NCBI GenBank assembly: GCA_029881805.1
Contig: JAOULW010000001.1
Location: forward strand, 186,001 to 250,000
From: Candidatus Bathyarchaeota archaeon
GTDB taxonomy: Archaea > Thermoproteota > Bathyarchaeia > Bathyarchaeales > Bathycorpusculaceae
Direction of reading: 5' to 3'
Length of the DNA stretch: 64,000 nt
Positions 24,217 through 32,303 of this stretch are shown one piece after another (position 1 is the stretch's first letter; each line of letters starts with the position of its first letter). The notes beneath the pieces were generated by a model that worked only from the letters and a program-made list of their open reading frames with translations, was not told the origin of the DNA and searched no databases. The position numbers and the translations under genes were made by a program.

Positions 24217-24250
24217 TTGGGTTTGGGGGTAAAGTTTTATCCAACCAATC
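24217..24250 (+). repeat. Island repeat copy E
   Basis: Positions 24217-24242 are identical to 16736-16761 (copy A) over 26 nt, then diverge into AACCAATC. It carries the same TAAA/TTTA core and a left G-rich arm. It sits between the convergent 3' ends of two short genes. Copies A and E together bracket 7.5 kb. Confidence 0.8.
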
Positions 24251-24263
24251 AAAGCTTGATCGC

Positions 24264-24752
24264 TCATGGATAGTTTTGATACTCATATTCTGAGCATTTA
24301 GTTTGGACATTTTCCAACGTCGCTGTTCCATTTTTGAATATGCTGTAAACAATTTCGAGTTTTGCATCTATACAGTTTACAGCAAAATTACGAAATGTGC
24401 CATTCACTTTGTAGTAGCTATCCATTTCCAAAGTTTCCAGCTTTAAAGGCAAGCCATTATCCTCTGGAAAATATATGATCCAGTAACTTTTCCGTGGAGC
24501 TTTGTCGACTAGCATCAGATAAGTTTCCTTTGCTTGTTCCGCTGATGTGATTGGACTGTATCCAACAAATTTGGTAACCCAGCCCAGCCAATCATACCAG
24601 TATTCACCATACTCTCTTTTCAACGCGGTTAATTCATTATTTAACCTCACAAGCTCAATCAACAAAAATGAAGAAATAGCAACCGCGCCAACTAAGACAG
24701 CAATCAAAAGCAAGATTATTCTTTTATCCAAACAACTCTCACTTCTCCTCAA
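24264..24752 (-). CDS. Membrane-anchored protein of unknown function
   Basis: A 162-residue protein with one transmembrane segment at about residues 11-33 (RIILLLIAVLVGAVAISSFLL), a short coiled coil (LVRLNNELTALKREYGEY) and an extracytoplasmic domain of about 110 residues with possible N-glycosylation sites (NGT). The architecture (anchor, coiled coil, outer domain) matches the gene at 16913 at the other end of the island, though the outer domains look unrelated. Next to its promoter is a half repeat (TTTTGGGTTTGGG at 24804-24816). Confidence 0.55.
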   Translation of the reverse strand: MRRSESCLDKRIILLLIAVLVGAVAISSFLLIELVRLNNELTALKREYGEYWYDWLGWVTKFVGYSPITSAEQAKETYLMLVDKAPRKSYWIIYFPEDNGLPLKLETLEMDSYYKVNGTFRNFAVNCIDAKLEIVYSIFKNGTATLENVQTKCSEYEYQNYP

Positions 24753-24879
24753 GGAATCAAAGCAGATACCTCTTTATAATACCAATCATTAGAACAAACA
24801 ATTTTTTGGGTTTGGGTGTTCAATCTGTATATCAAGGAGGGTCTAGTATTCTCAGACCTAGTCAGTGTCGCCTAATTTT

Positions 24880-25404
24880 CTATATTTTGTCGCTCTTTGT
24901 CAAATCTCTAAGTCTGTTGACTCCGTCTATTTCTCTTACAAATGTAGCCACGCTTTTTGGAACCAGCTTCTCCCAGCTTTCGTCTTTAAGAATTCTCTCT
25001 CTAATTTCGGTTGAAGAATAGAGTTTTCTTTCATGAAAACGAATGGCTTTTACCTTATACCCAGCTTCTATGAAAAGCCGACGGGATAGCGGTTCATTGG
25101 AATAGACAACATCAAATTTTGGAGTATAACCTTCCACGGCGGAGACCCACATCATATGCAAATGCACGTCTGGTACAGGTACAATCCAAATCCGTGAGTA
25201 GTCAATTCCAGCCTCTTCTAATGACCTTCGGATCATAGTTAATCTTTCGCCAGCGGTAAACGGGTCGTTAAGGTTATGGCTGTACTGGGCACTGCCGACA
25301 ACAATTATAAGTTCTTCAACCTCCTTCAAAATGTCTTTTATCGCATTAAGATGCCCTAGGTGAAAGGGCTGGAACCTTCCAACAAAAAGTCCACGCTTGT
25401 CCAT
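24880..25404 (-). CDS. nadM: Nicotinamide-mononucleotide adenylyltransferase (archaeal NadM type)
   Basis: A 174-residue nucleotidyltransferase that makes NAD+ from NMN and ATP. It has GRFQPFHLGHL (the HIGH-like motif) at the N terminus, VVGSAQYSHNLNDPFTAGERL, and the C-terminal YSSTEIRERIL containing the ISSTxIR-type motif. The frame extends to 25422. The ATG at 25404 is chosen because GGTGG lies 6 nt upstream. nadC lies 2.4 kb away, so two NAD-synthesis genes are near each other. First clear core gene on the right side of the island. Confidence 0.93.
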   Translation of the reverse strand: MDKRGLFVGRFQPFHLGHLNAIKDILKEVEELIIVVGSAQYSHNLNDPFTAGERLTMIRRSLEEAGIDYSRIWIVPVPDVHLHMMWVSAVEGYTPKFDVVYSNEPLSRRLFIEAGYKVKAIRFHERKLYSSTEIRERILKDESWEKLVPKSVATFVREIDGVNRLRDLTKSDKI

Positions 25405-25554
25405 TGAAACCACCATATGCACTCTGTTAACAAATTAAGAGAATTAACATTTACTCTTTTTCAATACAAATTAGACAGAAAGCAACTCAAGTTTCTTTCA
25501 CTTTCTGCTTTAATTTCAAAAATGTTATAGGAATACCAACATATTTAGCTCTGT

Positions 25555-26256
25555 GTGGGATGGAAACTGAGCGAGGATGTTGAAAGAAAAGTCACGTACT
25601 TCAGATATTGTGGCGAAGCTAACACTGAAAAAGTACTACAAGCAGTTAGATCAAGATGTGTAAGGGCAAGCACAAGTAAAATAGTAATCGCCTCAGAAAC
25701 TGGTAGGAGCGCAGTAAAAGCACTAAATATGTTTAAGGGAACAAAAATCCAGATTGTTACCGTAACTCACTATCCCGCCACAACATGGGGACCAAAAGGG
25801 AATATACCCATAGGATTGAAGCGCAAGGAGTATGCAGAAAACCTGAGGAAGCTTGAAGAGAATGGCGCAAAAATCGTTCAAGGTACTAGACCATTTGTTC
25901 CACCTTCACGCTGCATAGGCTGGGATTATCCGACCCCAGAAGCTATAATTGATAAAACCCTTGAAATATTTGGCGCAGGCACAAAAATAGCTATAGAAGC
26001 CGCCATTATAGCGACAGACGCGGGGGAAGTCAATGAAGGTGAAGAAATCGTATCTTGTGCAGGCACATACAAAGGACTGGATACAGCACTCGTTGTAAAG
26101 ACCGCACACAGCGGAACGTTCTTCAGAGAATTCGAAGTTAGGGAAATAATCGCGAAGCCGATATGCCGCGTGAAAAAACTCCCAGAATACAAATACAAAA
26201 ACTGGAAAGGCAACATAGACGAATACTACGTGCAATCTAAAAGGCGTCAACATTAA
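25555..26256 (+). CDS. Pyruvate kinase C-terminal-domain-like protein
   Basis: A 233-residue protein of the stand-alone pyruvate kinase alpha/beta-domain-like family. Recognisable parts are NTEKVLQAVRSRC, the KIVIASETGRSAVKAL strand-loop, VTVTHYPATTWGP, and the C-terminal EEIVSCAGTYKGLDTALVVKTAHS. Without a catalytic barrel it cannot be a pyruvate kinase. Members are thought to bind small ligands, role unknown. The start is GTG at 25555. It lies just before the proteasome gene, with 77 bp spacing. Confidence 0.7.
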   Translation: MGWKLSEDVERKVTYFRYCGEANTEKVLQAVRSRCVRASTSKIVIASETGRSAVKALNMFKGTKIQIVTVTHYPATTWGPKGNIPIGLKRKEYAENLRKLEENGAKIVQGTRPFVPPSRCIGWDYPTPEAIIDKTLEIFGAGTKIAIEAAIIATDAGEVNEGEEIVSCAGTYKGLDTALVVKTAHSGTFFREFEVREIIAKPICRVKKLPEYKYKNWKGNIDEYYVQSKRRQH

Positions 26257-26333
26257 TCGCCGTTAAAGTATAAGCATGTTTTACGATTAAGTTTAATAAG
26301 TTGCATGCGTATATCGAAAGAAAGGTGAACCGC

Positions 26334-26954
26334 ATGGAGAAACAAGGCCAACAGGCTGGATATCTTTGGGTTCCAGGAGCGACAACAGTCGGTGTTGTGT
26401 GCCCAGAAGGAGTCATTTTAGCTTCTGAGAAACGTGTTTCGTATGGTTACCTTGTCGTCAGCAAAGGTGGCAAAAAGGTTTTCAAGGTGACAGAAAAGAT
26501 AGGCGCGGCATGCGCCGGACTCGTTTCTGACATGCAAATTCTAGTGAGAGAAGTTGAAGCATACGCGAACTTGTTCAATTTAGATGTTGGCAGAGCAATA
26601 TCCGTGAGGTCAGTAGCCAAACTTATGTCGAACTTGCTTTTCAACCGCCGACTGGCACCATTGATCACACAGACAATAGTCGGTGGGGTGGATGGAGAAG
26701 GTCCATCAATTTATGTGCTAGATGTTTTAGGCTCTGTAATGCCTGACGAGTACGCGGTTGTAGGTTCAGGAACAGAAATTGCAATTGGTGTGCTTGAAGA
26801 GGGGTATAGAGAAAAATTGACGATTGAAGAAGCAAAAGACTTAGTGACAAGAGCAATAAAGTCTGCCATTAGTAGAGATATAATGAGTGGAGATGGCATA
26901 GATTTTCTAATAATGACTAAGGATGGCATAACTGAAGAATCAATAAAATTCTAA
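26334..26954 (+). CDS. psmB: Proteasome beta subunit with Ala in place of catalytic Thr1
   Basis: A 206-residue 20S core beta subunit. It has the family core (EGVILASEKRV, GGKKVFKV, GAACAGLVSDMQ, VGGVDGEGPSIY, VGSGTEIAIGVLEEGY). Aligned with active beta subunits, the propeptide-mature junction reads G-A-T-T-V-G. Position 1, normally Thr, is Ala16 (codon GCG), while Glu17 and Lys33 equivalents (Glu32, Lys48) are kept at exact spacing. It is therefore predicted to be a non-catalytic beta subunit, as known for one of two beta chains in some TACK archaea. The ATG at 26334 follows AAAGGTGA and is preferred over TTG at 26301. Confidence 0.9.
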   Translation: MEKQGQQAGYLWVPGATTVGVVCPEGVILASEKRVSYGYLVVSKGGKKVFKVTEKIGAACAGLVSDMQILVREVEAYANLFNLDVGRAISVRSVAKLMSNLLFNRRLAPLITQTIVGGVDGEGPSIYVLDVLGSVMPDEYAVVGSGTEIAIGVLEEGYREKLTIEEAKDLVTRAIKSAISRDIMSGDGIDFLIMTKDGITEESIKF

Positions 26955-27026
26955 AAGTTTTTTAGCAGAAGCTAAACATTAATCTCTTTGTTATTAGCTA
27001 TTGCCGTCAAATGAGGAGAGCATGGA

Positions 27027-27653
27027 TTGTCGTTTCAACTGGCTTCTGAAGAAGGAAAATTGCTTGTTGGCCTAGCACGCAAGGCGGTTGAAGAGTATCT
27101 AAAGACAAGAAAACACATCAGCGTTCCAGGAAGTATTTCAATAAAACTCCTGCAGCCATGTGGACTGTTCGTTACAATAAGCAGCATAAAAAAAGGAGAA
27201 AAAACACTGCGGGGATGCATCGGCTATCCTTACCCATCTGCTCCTCTGGCCCAGGCAGTTATAGAATCTGCCGTAAGCTCGGCGACTCAGGACCCAAGGT
27301 TTTATCCGCTTTCGCAAGGCGAACTTGACAACGTGATTTTTGAGATAAGTGTGCTTACGCCCCCGCAGATCATAGAAGTGAAAAAACCTGACGAATACCC
27401 GTCAAAAATCAAAGTTGGAAACGATGGTCTAATTGTTGAAAGAGGCATGTATAAAGGGTTACTTCTGCCCCAAGTGCCTGTCGAATGGGAATGGGATGAA
27501 GAGGAATTTTTATGCCAATGCTGCCTTAAAGCGGGTTTACCTCCCGATAATTGGCTATTAAACGGCACCAAAATATACAAATTCCAAGCCATAATCTTTG
27601 AGGAAGAAAGACCGAAAGGTAAAGTGAAGCGAAAAGTCCTCGGCGAGAAATAA
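27027..27653 (+). CDS. AMMECR1-domain protein
   Basis: A 208-residue AMMECR1-family protein with the invariant LRGCIGY motif and the surrounding PLAQAVIESAVSSATQDPRF segment. The C-terminal part has LLLPQVPVEWEWDEEEFLCQCC. The family is universal in archaea and eukaryotes and its biochemical role is unresolved. The start is TTG at 27027 with GAGGAGAGC upstream. Same strand as psmB. Confidence 0.9.
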   Translation: MSFQLASEEGKLLVGLARKAVEEYLKTRKHISVPGSISIKLLQPCGLFVTISSIKKGEKTLRGCIGYPYPSAPLAQAVIESAVSSATQDPRFYPLSQGELDNVIFEISVLTPPQIIEVKKPDEYPSKIKVGNDGLIVERGMYKGLLLPQVPVEWEWDEEEFLCQCCLKAGLPPDNWLLNGTKIYKFQAIIFEEERPKGKVKRKVLGEK

Positions 27654-27773
27654 TTTCATGCGGGTTTATTTCACCCATGGCGGCGGATGACGTGGAAAAC
27701 GCTGTAAAAACCTTATAGATGTGACAAAAAGATAAACAAGTATTTTAAGTCAAATGATAATAGAATTGGAAAC

Positions 27774-28640
27774 ATGTTCTTGCCACGGAAAATTTTGGAA
27801 AAGAAACTTCAGGAGATGCTTGCTGAAGATTTGGGGCAAGGAGACATAACCACAGCCTTAACCGCTCCAGAGGATAGCACAGCAGAAGCAGAAGTAATAG
27901 CGAAAGAGCAGGGAGTTGTTGCTGGAATTGAAGAGGCAAAGGTTCTTCTACAAGATTTAGGACTTAAAATTGAAACTTTGGCTTCTGATGGAGAAAAACT
28001 AAAGGCTAAACAAGTCATAATGAAAATTTCTGGTGATGTCAGGACAATTCTTTCGGTAGAACGCACACTCCTTAATGTTATTTCGCGTATGAGCGGCATA
28101 GCAACAACCACAAGGCAACTGAAAGAAAAAATCAAAAAGGCAAAACTCAAAACAAGAGTTGCATGCACAAGAAAAACAGCACCCGGGCTTCTGCACTTTG
28201 ATAAAAAAGCTGTTCTAGTTGGCGGCGGCGACACACACAGATTTCATTTAGACGACATGGTTTTGATAAAAGACAACCACATTAAAGTAGCTGGAGGTAT
28301 TGAAAAAGCTATTAGACGAGTCAAGGAAAAGGCTTCATTCAGCAAAAAAATCGAGGTAGAAGTTTCAAAAACTGATGATGTTTTAGATGCAGCAAAGGCC
28401 GGAGCCGACATAATTATGTTGGACAATTTTTCTCCAAAACAAATAGGAATAGCGGTTGATCTGCTAAAAAGCGCAGGTTTTTTTGGAAAAATTTTGCTGG
28501 AAGCTAGTGGTGGAATAACAGCGGAAAACATTCTTGCTTTCGCTTCTACAGGAGTCAACATTGTAAGTTTGGGGGAACTCACACATAGCGCAAAGACTTT
28601 GGACATAAGCCTAGAAATAAAAAAAATAAGAAAGCAGTGA
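27774..28640 (+). CDS. nadC: Nicotinate-nucleotide pyrophosphorylase (carboxylating)
   Basis: A 288-residue quinolinate phosphoribosyltransferase, which converts quinolinate and PRPP to nicotinate mononucleotide. Motifs: EDLGQGDITT at the N terminus, ERTLLNVISRMSGIAT, the basic CTRKTAPGLL, GGGDTHRFHLDDMVLIKDNH, IEVEVSK, IIMLDNF and LEASGGI. All active-site basic residues are present. nadA and nadB are not in the window. Confidence 0.95.
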   Translation: MFLPRKILEKKLQEMLAEDLGQGDITTALTAPEDSTAEAEVIAKEQGVVAGIEEAKVLLQDLGLKIETLASDGEKLKAKQVIMKISGDVRTILSVERTLLNVISRMSGIATTTRQLKEKIKKAKLKTRVACTRKTAPGLLHFDKKAVLVGGGDTHRFHLDDMVLIKDNHIKVAGGIEKAIRRVKEKASFSKKIEVEVSKTDDVLDAAKAGADIIMLDNFSPKQIGIAVDLLKSAGFFGKILLEASGGITAENILAFASTGVNIVSLGELTHSAKTLDISLEIKKIRKQ

Positions 28641-28655
28641 GCTGAAATTTCATGA

Positions 28656-29339
28656 TTACCCAAGCAGAAGCAGTAGTGCCAAAACTATGAGATTTAAGGT
28701 TGAATGGGCAATTGCCGAAATAAGGTAGGAGTGCCAATGATGATATATGTAACCCAGAACAAGTCCCATCAAAAAGCCTGCGATGATATAAACTAATTGT
28801 GGATCGGGATGGAATAGTCCAAAAACTATTGAGGAAGCAACTATAGCTACTCCTGAAGGATATTTGCTGTTAATAGCAGTTTGCAGGAAACCTCTAAAAG
28901 TAAACTCTTCGCATAAACCTGCTAAGGCTAAGGCAATTATCACGGAAATTAAACCTTCCGAAGTTCTACTAAGATCTGAAAGTAATTGATTGGAGTCTTT
29001 GACAGCTTCACTGATTCCAAAAATCGACACAAGAATATTAGAAACAACAAGGTTAAAGAATAGGAGGAAGATACCAAAAGCTATTCCAAGCAAAATGGTC
29101 TTGAGCTTTATTTTCAATCCTATATAATCTTTAACGTTCACTTTTTTGTAGAGCATATAGCTCAGTGGAATGGCTATAACAAGCAATTCCCCAAGAATCA
29201 ACGTCAAAGAGTCTCCCACCAAAACAAGAAGTGCAGCTCCCAAAAACATTAGAAGTACAAAGGTTGCCAGCACCGCCAAGATAGCTGCAAAAGGAGAGAT
29301 AACTCCGCCACTTTCCTCCATACATTCTACACCTTCCAC
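28656..29339 (-). CDS. CPBP-family intramembrane metalloprotease
   Basis: A 227-residue integral membrane protein with about six to eight hydrophobic segments and the CPBP/Abi motifs: EEFTFRG (the Glu-Glu...Arg motif), FGLFHP and HSTLN, which hold the metal-binding glutamate and histidines. Family members process prenylated proteins or bacteriocin-type peptides; substrate unknown. It is transcribed convergently to nadC, with 15 bp between them. Confidence 0.85.
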   Translation of the reverse strand: MEGVECMEESGGVISPFAAILAVLATFVLLMFLGAALLVLVGDSLTLILGELLVIAIPLSYMLYKKVNVKDYIGLKIKLKTILLGIAFGIFLLFFNLVVSNILVSIFGISEAVKDSNQLLSDLSRTSEGLISVIIALALAGLCEEFTFRGFLQTAINSKYPSGVAIVASSIVFGLFHPDPQLVYIIAGFLMGLVLGYIYHHWHSYLISAIAHSTLNLIVLALLLLLG

Positions 29340-29418
29340 ATATTCCTATCGCTCCTACAGTTGCATAAAAAACTTGCTAACATTTCACAAAACAACAGAA
29401 ATGGCGAAATGTCAGTTC

Positions 29419-30129
29419 TTAAATGGGTTTTTGGGTTTGAACTCTCGGAGTTATTTTTAAGGTTCTGAAGCCTCTCGCGCGTGGATTCAAAATTTCAACG
29501 AGATTAGTCTTTTTCAAAATTTCTTTTGGATCTTCCGCATAACCTCTGATGTCGTGTTCAGCGGGTATAAGAGAACACAAATACACTCTTTTCTCAGAAA
29601 TTCTAGGTTGACATTTCGATGGTAGACCGAGCAAAATTGCTCTGTCTCCACCAATGGCATCTTCACACGCATACAATATTGCATGGGCCCCCGCCGTTAA
29701 TTCTGCAATCCTCACCGGTATGCTTTCTTTTCCTATTGCCAAAACCTCAACTCCATATCTCTGCGTAACTTCGCAAGCAATTTTTCTTAGTCGCGGCAAA
29801 ATTTTTAGGAGATGACGCTTCGCTTTGCCAGAGATTCTGATGTTAGAAAATTGAATTGGAGACAACTGCTCAAGTGAAATTGCCCCAAGTGACATGTCGA
29901 GATGCACTACATCAGCCTTAGCTTTTTCAAGTAGCTGTTTACAGAGCTCAGCTTCATGCACTATGAGTTCGTGTCCTTTTTCTGCGTCTGCATCGATGCG
30001 TTCTGCCAATAACATACTTGGTTCTCTATATGGCGGGCAGGTCAATACTGATGCGGCTGCAACAATTGACACAGGTTCAAATCTTTCATCAAGTATTGCA
30101 GAAGAAGAATCAGCCGCGATAATTTTCAA
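29419..30129 (-). CDS. DUF4152 RNase H-like exonuclease family protein
   Basis: A 236-residue protein matching the archaeal DUF4152 family, one member of which (Pyrococcus) has an RNase H-like fold and 3'-5' single-strand DNA exonuclease activity. Visible features are IIAADSSSAILDERFEP with the first acidic ligand, DVVHLDMSLGAISLEQLS, and LAIGKESIPVRIAELTAGAHA. The role in this organism is inferred. Assignment is by sequence resemblance recalled from the family. Confidence 0.75.
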   Translation of the reverse strand: MKIIAADSSSAILDERFEPVSIVAAASVLTCPPYREPSMLLAERIDADAEKGHELIVHEAELCKQLLEKAKADVVHLDMSLGAISLEQLSPIQFSNIRISGKAKRHLLKILPRLRKIACEVTQRYGVEVLAIGKESIPVRIAELTAGAHAILYACEDAIGGDRAILLGLPSKCQPRISEKRVYLCSLIPAEHDIRGYAEDPKEILKKTNLVEILNPRARGFRTLKITPRVQTQKPI

Positions 30130-30183
30130 TCCGTTTTCACCTTGACTACAATAAATGACTTACAAGAATTTATTTCTGTAGCT

Positions 30184-30801
30184 TCAACCTCTTGGCTTCT
30201 TAATTTGCATTCCTAGAATGAATATTTCTGAGCTTTTGGATCGGCTGGCCTCAGGCTTTATTACCTTTACGATTTCGAAATGTTTTTTCACTTTATCTAT
30301 GAAATCTTGGAGCATGTCTCCTTGAAAAACTTTTACAAAGAAACTTCCTGCAGGTTCAAGAATTTCCAGAGATATTTTCAACGCTTGTTGTGCCAAATCT
30401 ATTTGCCGAGCATGGTCAACTTCCCATATTCCAGAAATATTTGGTGAAGCATCTGAGATTGCTACATTAGCTTTTCTAGGGATGAACTCAAGAATCTCCT
30501 GCGAAATTTCAGGCTCGGTTATGTCGCCTATTATTGTTCGGACATATTTTTGTGGAAAAGGTTCGATGGGCTTCAAATCAACTCCTAAAACAAATCCTTT
30601 ATTTCCGACAATTTTTTTTGCAGCCTGAGTCCATCCACCTGGCGCAGCACCTAAATCAACAACAACGTCGCTCCTTTTTATGAACTGATACTTCTTCACG
30701 ACTTGAAAAAGCTTGTATGCAGCTCTAGAGCGATAATTTTCCTCCTTAGCCTTCTTATAATAATAATCTCTTTTCCTATCTTGAAGCCATGCCTTAGGCA
30801 A
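30184..30801 (-). CDS. rlmE: 23S rRNA (uridine-2'-O-)-methyltransferase RlmE/FtsJ
   Basis: A 205-residue FtsJ-type methyltransferase with the K-D-K-E catalytic set in context: the N-terminal YRSRAAYKLFQ (Lys), VVDLGAAPGGWTQAA (SAM site), VAISDASPNISG (Asp) and GSFFVKVFQGD (Lys), with Glu in the PEASRSKSSEIF tail. It methylates a ribose in rRNA, or in tRNA in some archaea. It starts 2 bp after the TFE-beta-like gene stop, so they are co-transcribed. Confidence 0.92.
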   Translation of the reverse strand: MPKAWLQDRKRDYYYKKAKEENYRSRAAYKLFQVVKKYQFIKRSDVVVDLGAAPGGWTQAAKKIVGNKGFVLGVDLKPIEPFPQKYVRTIIGDITEPEISQEILEFIPRKANVAISDASPNISGIWEVDHARQIDLAQQALKISLEILEPAGSFFVKVFQGDMLQDFIDKVKKHFEIVKVIKPEASRSKSSEIFILGMQIKKPRG

Positions 30802-30803
30802 AA

Positions 30804-31196
30804 CTAGCTGTCACCCATCATGCCAAATTCGGTTTTGGTTATGGAAAGAACCCACTCAGTGAGTCTCTCACAACTTCGCGGCGAAATTGCACTTGAGGGG
30901 TCGCATCTAGGGTTGTCTGGGCACAGCAGGCACGGGCAGTCGGCTATTGAATCTATTGATGCGGGAAGCCTTTTGGGATATAGCCTATAAGTCCATCTTC
31001 CATCGCGAAGTTCCTTCTCTCTGCGAATCAACCCTTTATCTTCAAGTTTTAGGGCTATTCTAGAGCCTTCTCTACTGCTTGCTCGAAGTTTCCGCCAGAG
31101 TTCCGATTGAAGTACACCTTCGTAACCTGTGTTTATTATGAATTGGAGAGCCTTCTGCTCTAAGTCGTTTCGCCTCGGCATTTTTACCAGTTCCAT
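30804..31196 (-). CDS. TFE-beta / RPC34-like transcription factor with Fe-S cysteines
   Basis: A 130-residue protein with an N-terminal winged helix (VLQSELWRKLRASSREGSRIALKLEDKGLIRRE) followed by a Cys-rich tail: CPCLLC, then PRC, then SPRSCERLTEWVL. This layout matches archaeal TFE-beta, the RPC34/TFIIE-beta relative whose C-terminal domain binds a [4Fe-4S] cluster and helps DNA opening at promoters. The length fits the short TFE-beta form. A general WH regulator is the alternative. Confidence 0.75.
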   Translation of the reverse strand: MELVKMPRRNDLEQKALQFIINTGYEGVLQSELWRKLRASSREGSRIALKLEDKGLIRREKELRDGRWTYRLYPKRLPASIDSIADCPCLLCPDNPRCDPSSAISPRSCERLTEWVLSITKTEFGMMGDS

Positions 31197-31280
31197 TCTT
31201 TCACGTTATTATATATGCGATTTTAGATAAAAAGGTGTATGTTAACGTTTGAAAATAAACAATGTTGAAGGACTAGAAAA

Positions 31281-32303
31281 ATGAAGAGGGAGAATGCAGG
31301 GGGATTCTACTGTTTAGGGATAGAGTCAACAGCAGACGACTTCAGTGTTGGAGTGGCAACTTTCGGCGGCAAAATATTGGCCAACGTAATAAATGCTTAC
31401 ATGCCAGAAGAAGGTGGGATACATCCCCGAGAAGCTGCGAGACACCATGCAGAAGTAGCGGGCAAAGTCTTAGAAGAAGCTTTCACAAAAACTGGAATAA
31501 AACCAGAGAGCTTGTCAATTATTGCTTTTTCTCAGGGTCCAGGTCTAGGTCCATGTCTTCGCACGGGCGCGACGGTAGCCCGCGCCCTGTCTTCCTATCT
31601 TAATGTTCCACTTGTGGGGGTAAATCATTGTGTAGCGCATATAGAAATTGGGAAAATGAAGACACGCGCTGGAGATCCTATAACCCTTTATGTTTCTGGT
31701 GGAAACACTATAGTTTCTGCTTTTGACTCTGGACGTTATAGAGTTTTCGGTGAGACTTTAGACATTGCTCTCGGAAATTGTTTGGACGTTTTTGCGAGGG
31801 AGGCTGGGCTGCGTCAGAAGGTCGGTATGCCCTTCGGAGCTGTTGTTGAAAAACTTGCCGCAAAGGGAAAAAAGCTAGTCCCCTTGCCATACACGGTTAA
31901 AGGCATGAACACATCCTTCAGCGGTTTGTTAACTGCTACAGTCAATCTACTCAAAAAAAGAGAACACACACTCGAGGACTTGTCTTACAGTCTACAAGAG
32001 ACAGCGTTTTCCATGGTTACCGAAGTCACTGAAAGAGCTTTAGCGCACACTGAGAAAAAAGAGGTTCTGCTGACTGGAGGAGTGGCCGCCAACAAAAGAT
32101 TGCAGTCAATGATTAGAGCCATAGCAGAAGAGCACAATGTTAGATTTTGTGTCGTGCCAAGTGAGTTCGCAATTGATAATGGAGCAATGATCGCTTGGAC
32201 TGGGGTATTAGCCTACAAGTATGCTATGGTTACACCTATTGATAAAAGCTTTGTGAAGCTAAAGTGGCGGCTGGAAGAGGTTGAAATTCCTTGGATAAAA
32301 TGA
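31281..32303 (+). CDS. kae1: KEOPS complex tRNA threonylcarbamoyltransferase Kae1
   Basis: A 340-residue ASKHA-fold enzyme that adds threonylcarbamoyl to A37 of tRNA. It has GIESTADDFSVGV, HPREAARHHAE (metal-binding histidines), SQGPGLGPCL, GVNHCVAHIEIG, LYVSGGNT and a C-terminal TGGVAANKRL with DNGAMIAWTG. The stop overlaps the bud32 ATG (ATGA), so the two are separate but translationally coupled. In some archaea they are fused. Confidence 0.96.
   Translation: MKRENAGGFYCLGIESTADDFSVGVATFGGKILANVINAYMPEEGGIHPREAARHHAEVAGKVLEEAFTKTGIKPESLSIIAFSQGPGLGPCLRTGATVARALSSYLNVPLVGVNHCVAHIEIGKMKTRAGDPITLYVSGGNTIVSAFDSGRYRVFGETLDIALGNCLDVFAREAGLRQKVGMPFGAVVEKLAAKGKKLVPLPYTVKGMNTSFSGLLTATVNLLKKREHTLEDLSYSLQETAFSMVTEVTERALAHTEKKEVLLTGGVAANKRLQSMIRAIAEEHNVRFCVVPSEFAIDNGAMIAWTGVLAYKYAMVTPIDKSFVKLKWRLEEVEIPWIK

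Noticed and set aside
16736-24250. Classical integron
   Set aside because: The repeats resemble attC sites only in being imperfect palindromes. Their core lacks the integron consensus, and no tyrosine recombinase IntI gene is in the window.
16736-24250. CRISPR array
   Set aside because: The repeats are 0.4-5 kb apart and separate genes, not 30-40 bp spacers. No array was found elsewhere.
16736-24250. Repeats as simple transcription terminators
   Set aside because: Copies C and D lie upstream of genes rather than at 3' ends, and all copies share one orientation whatever the gene strand. Partial terminator function of A, B or E cannot be excluded.
29419-29450. TTTTTGGGTTTG as another island repeat
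   Set aside because: It lies inside the DUF4152 coding sequence and has no palindromic core.
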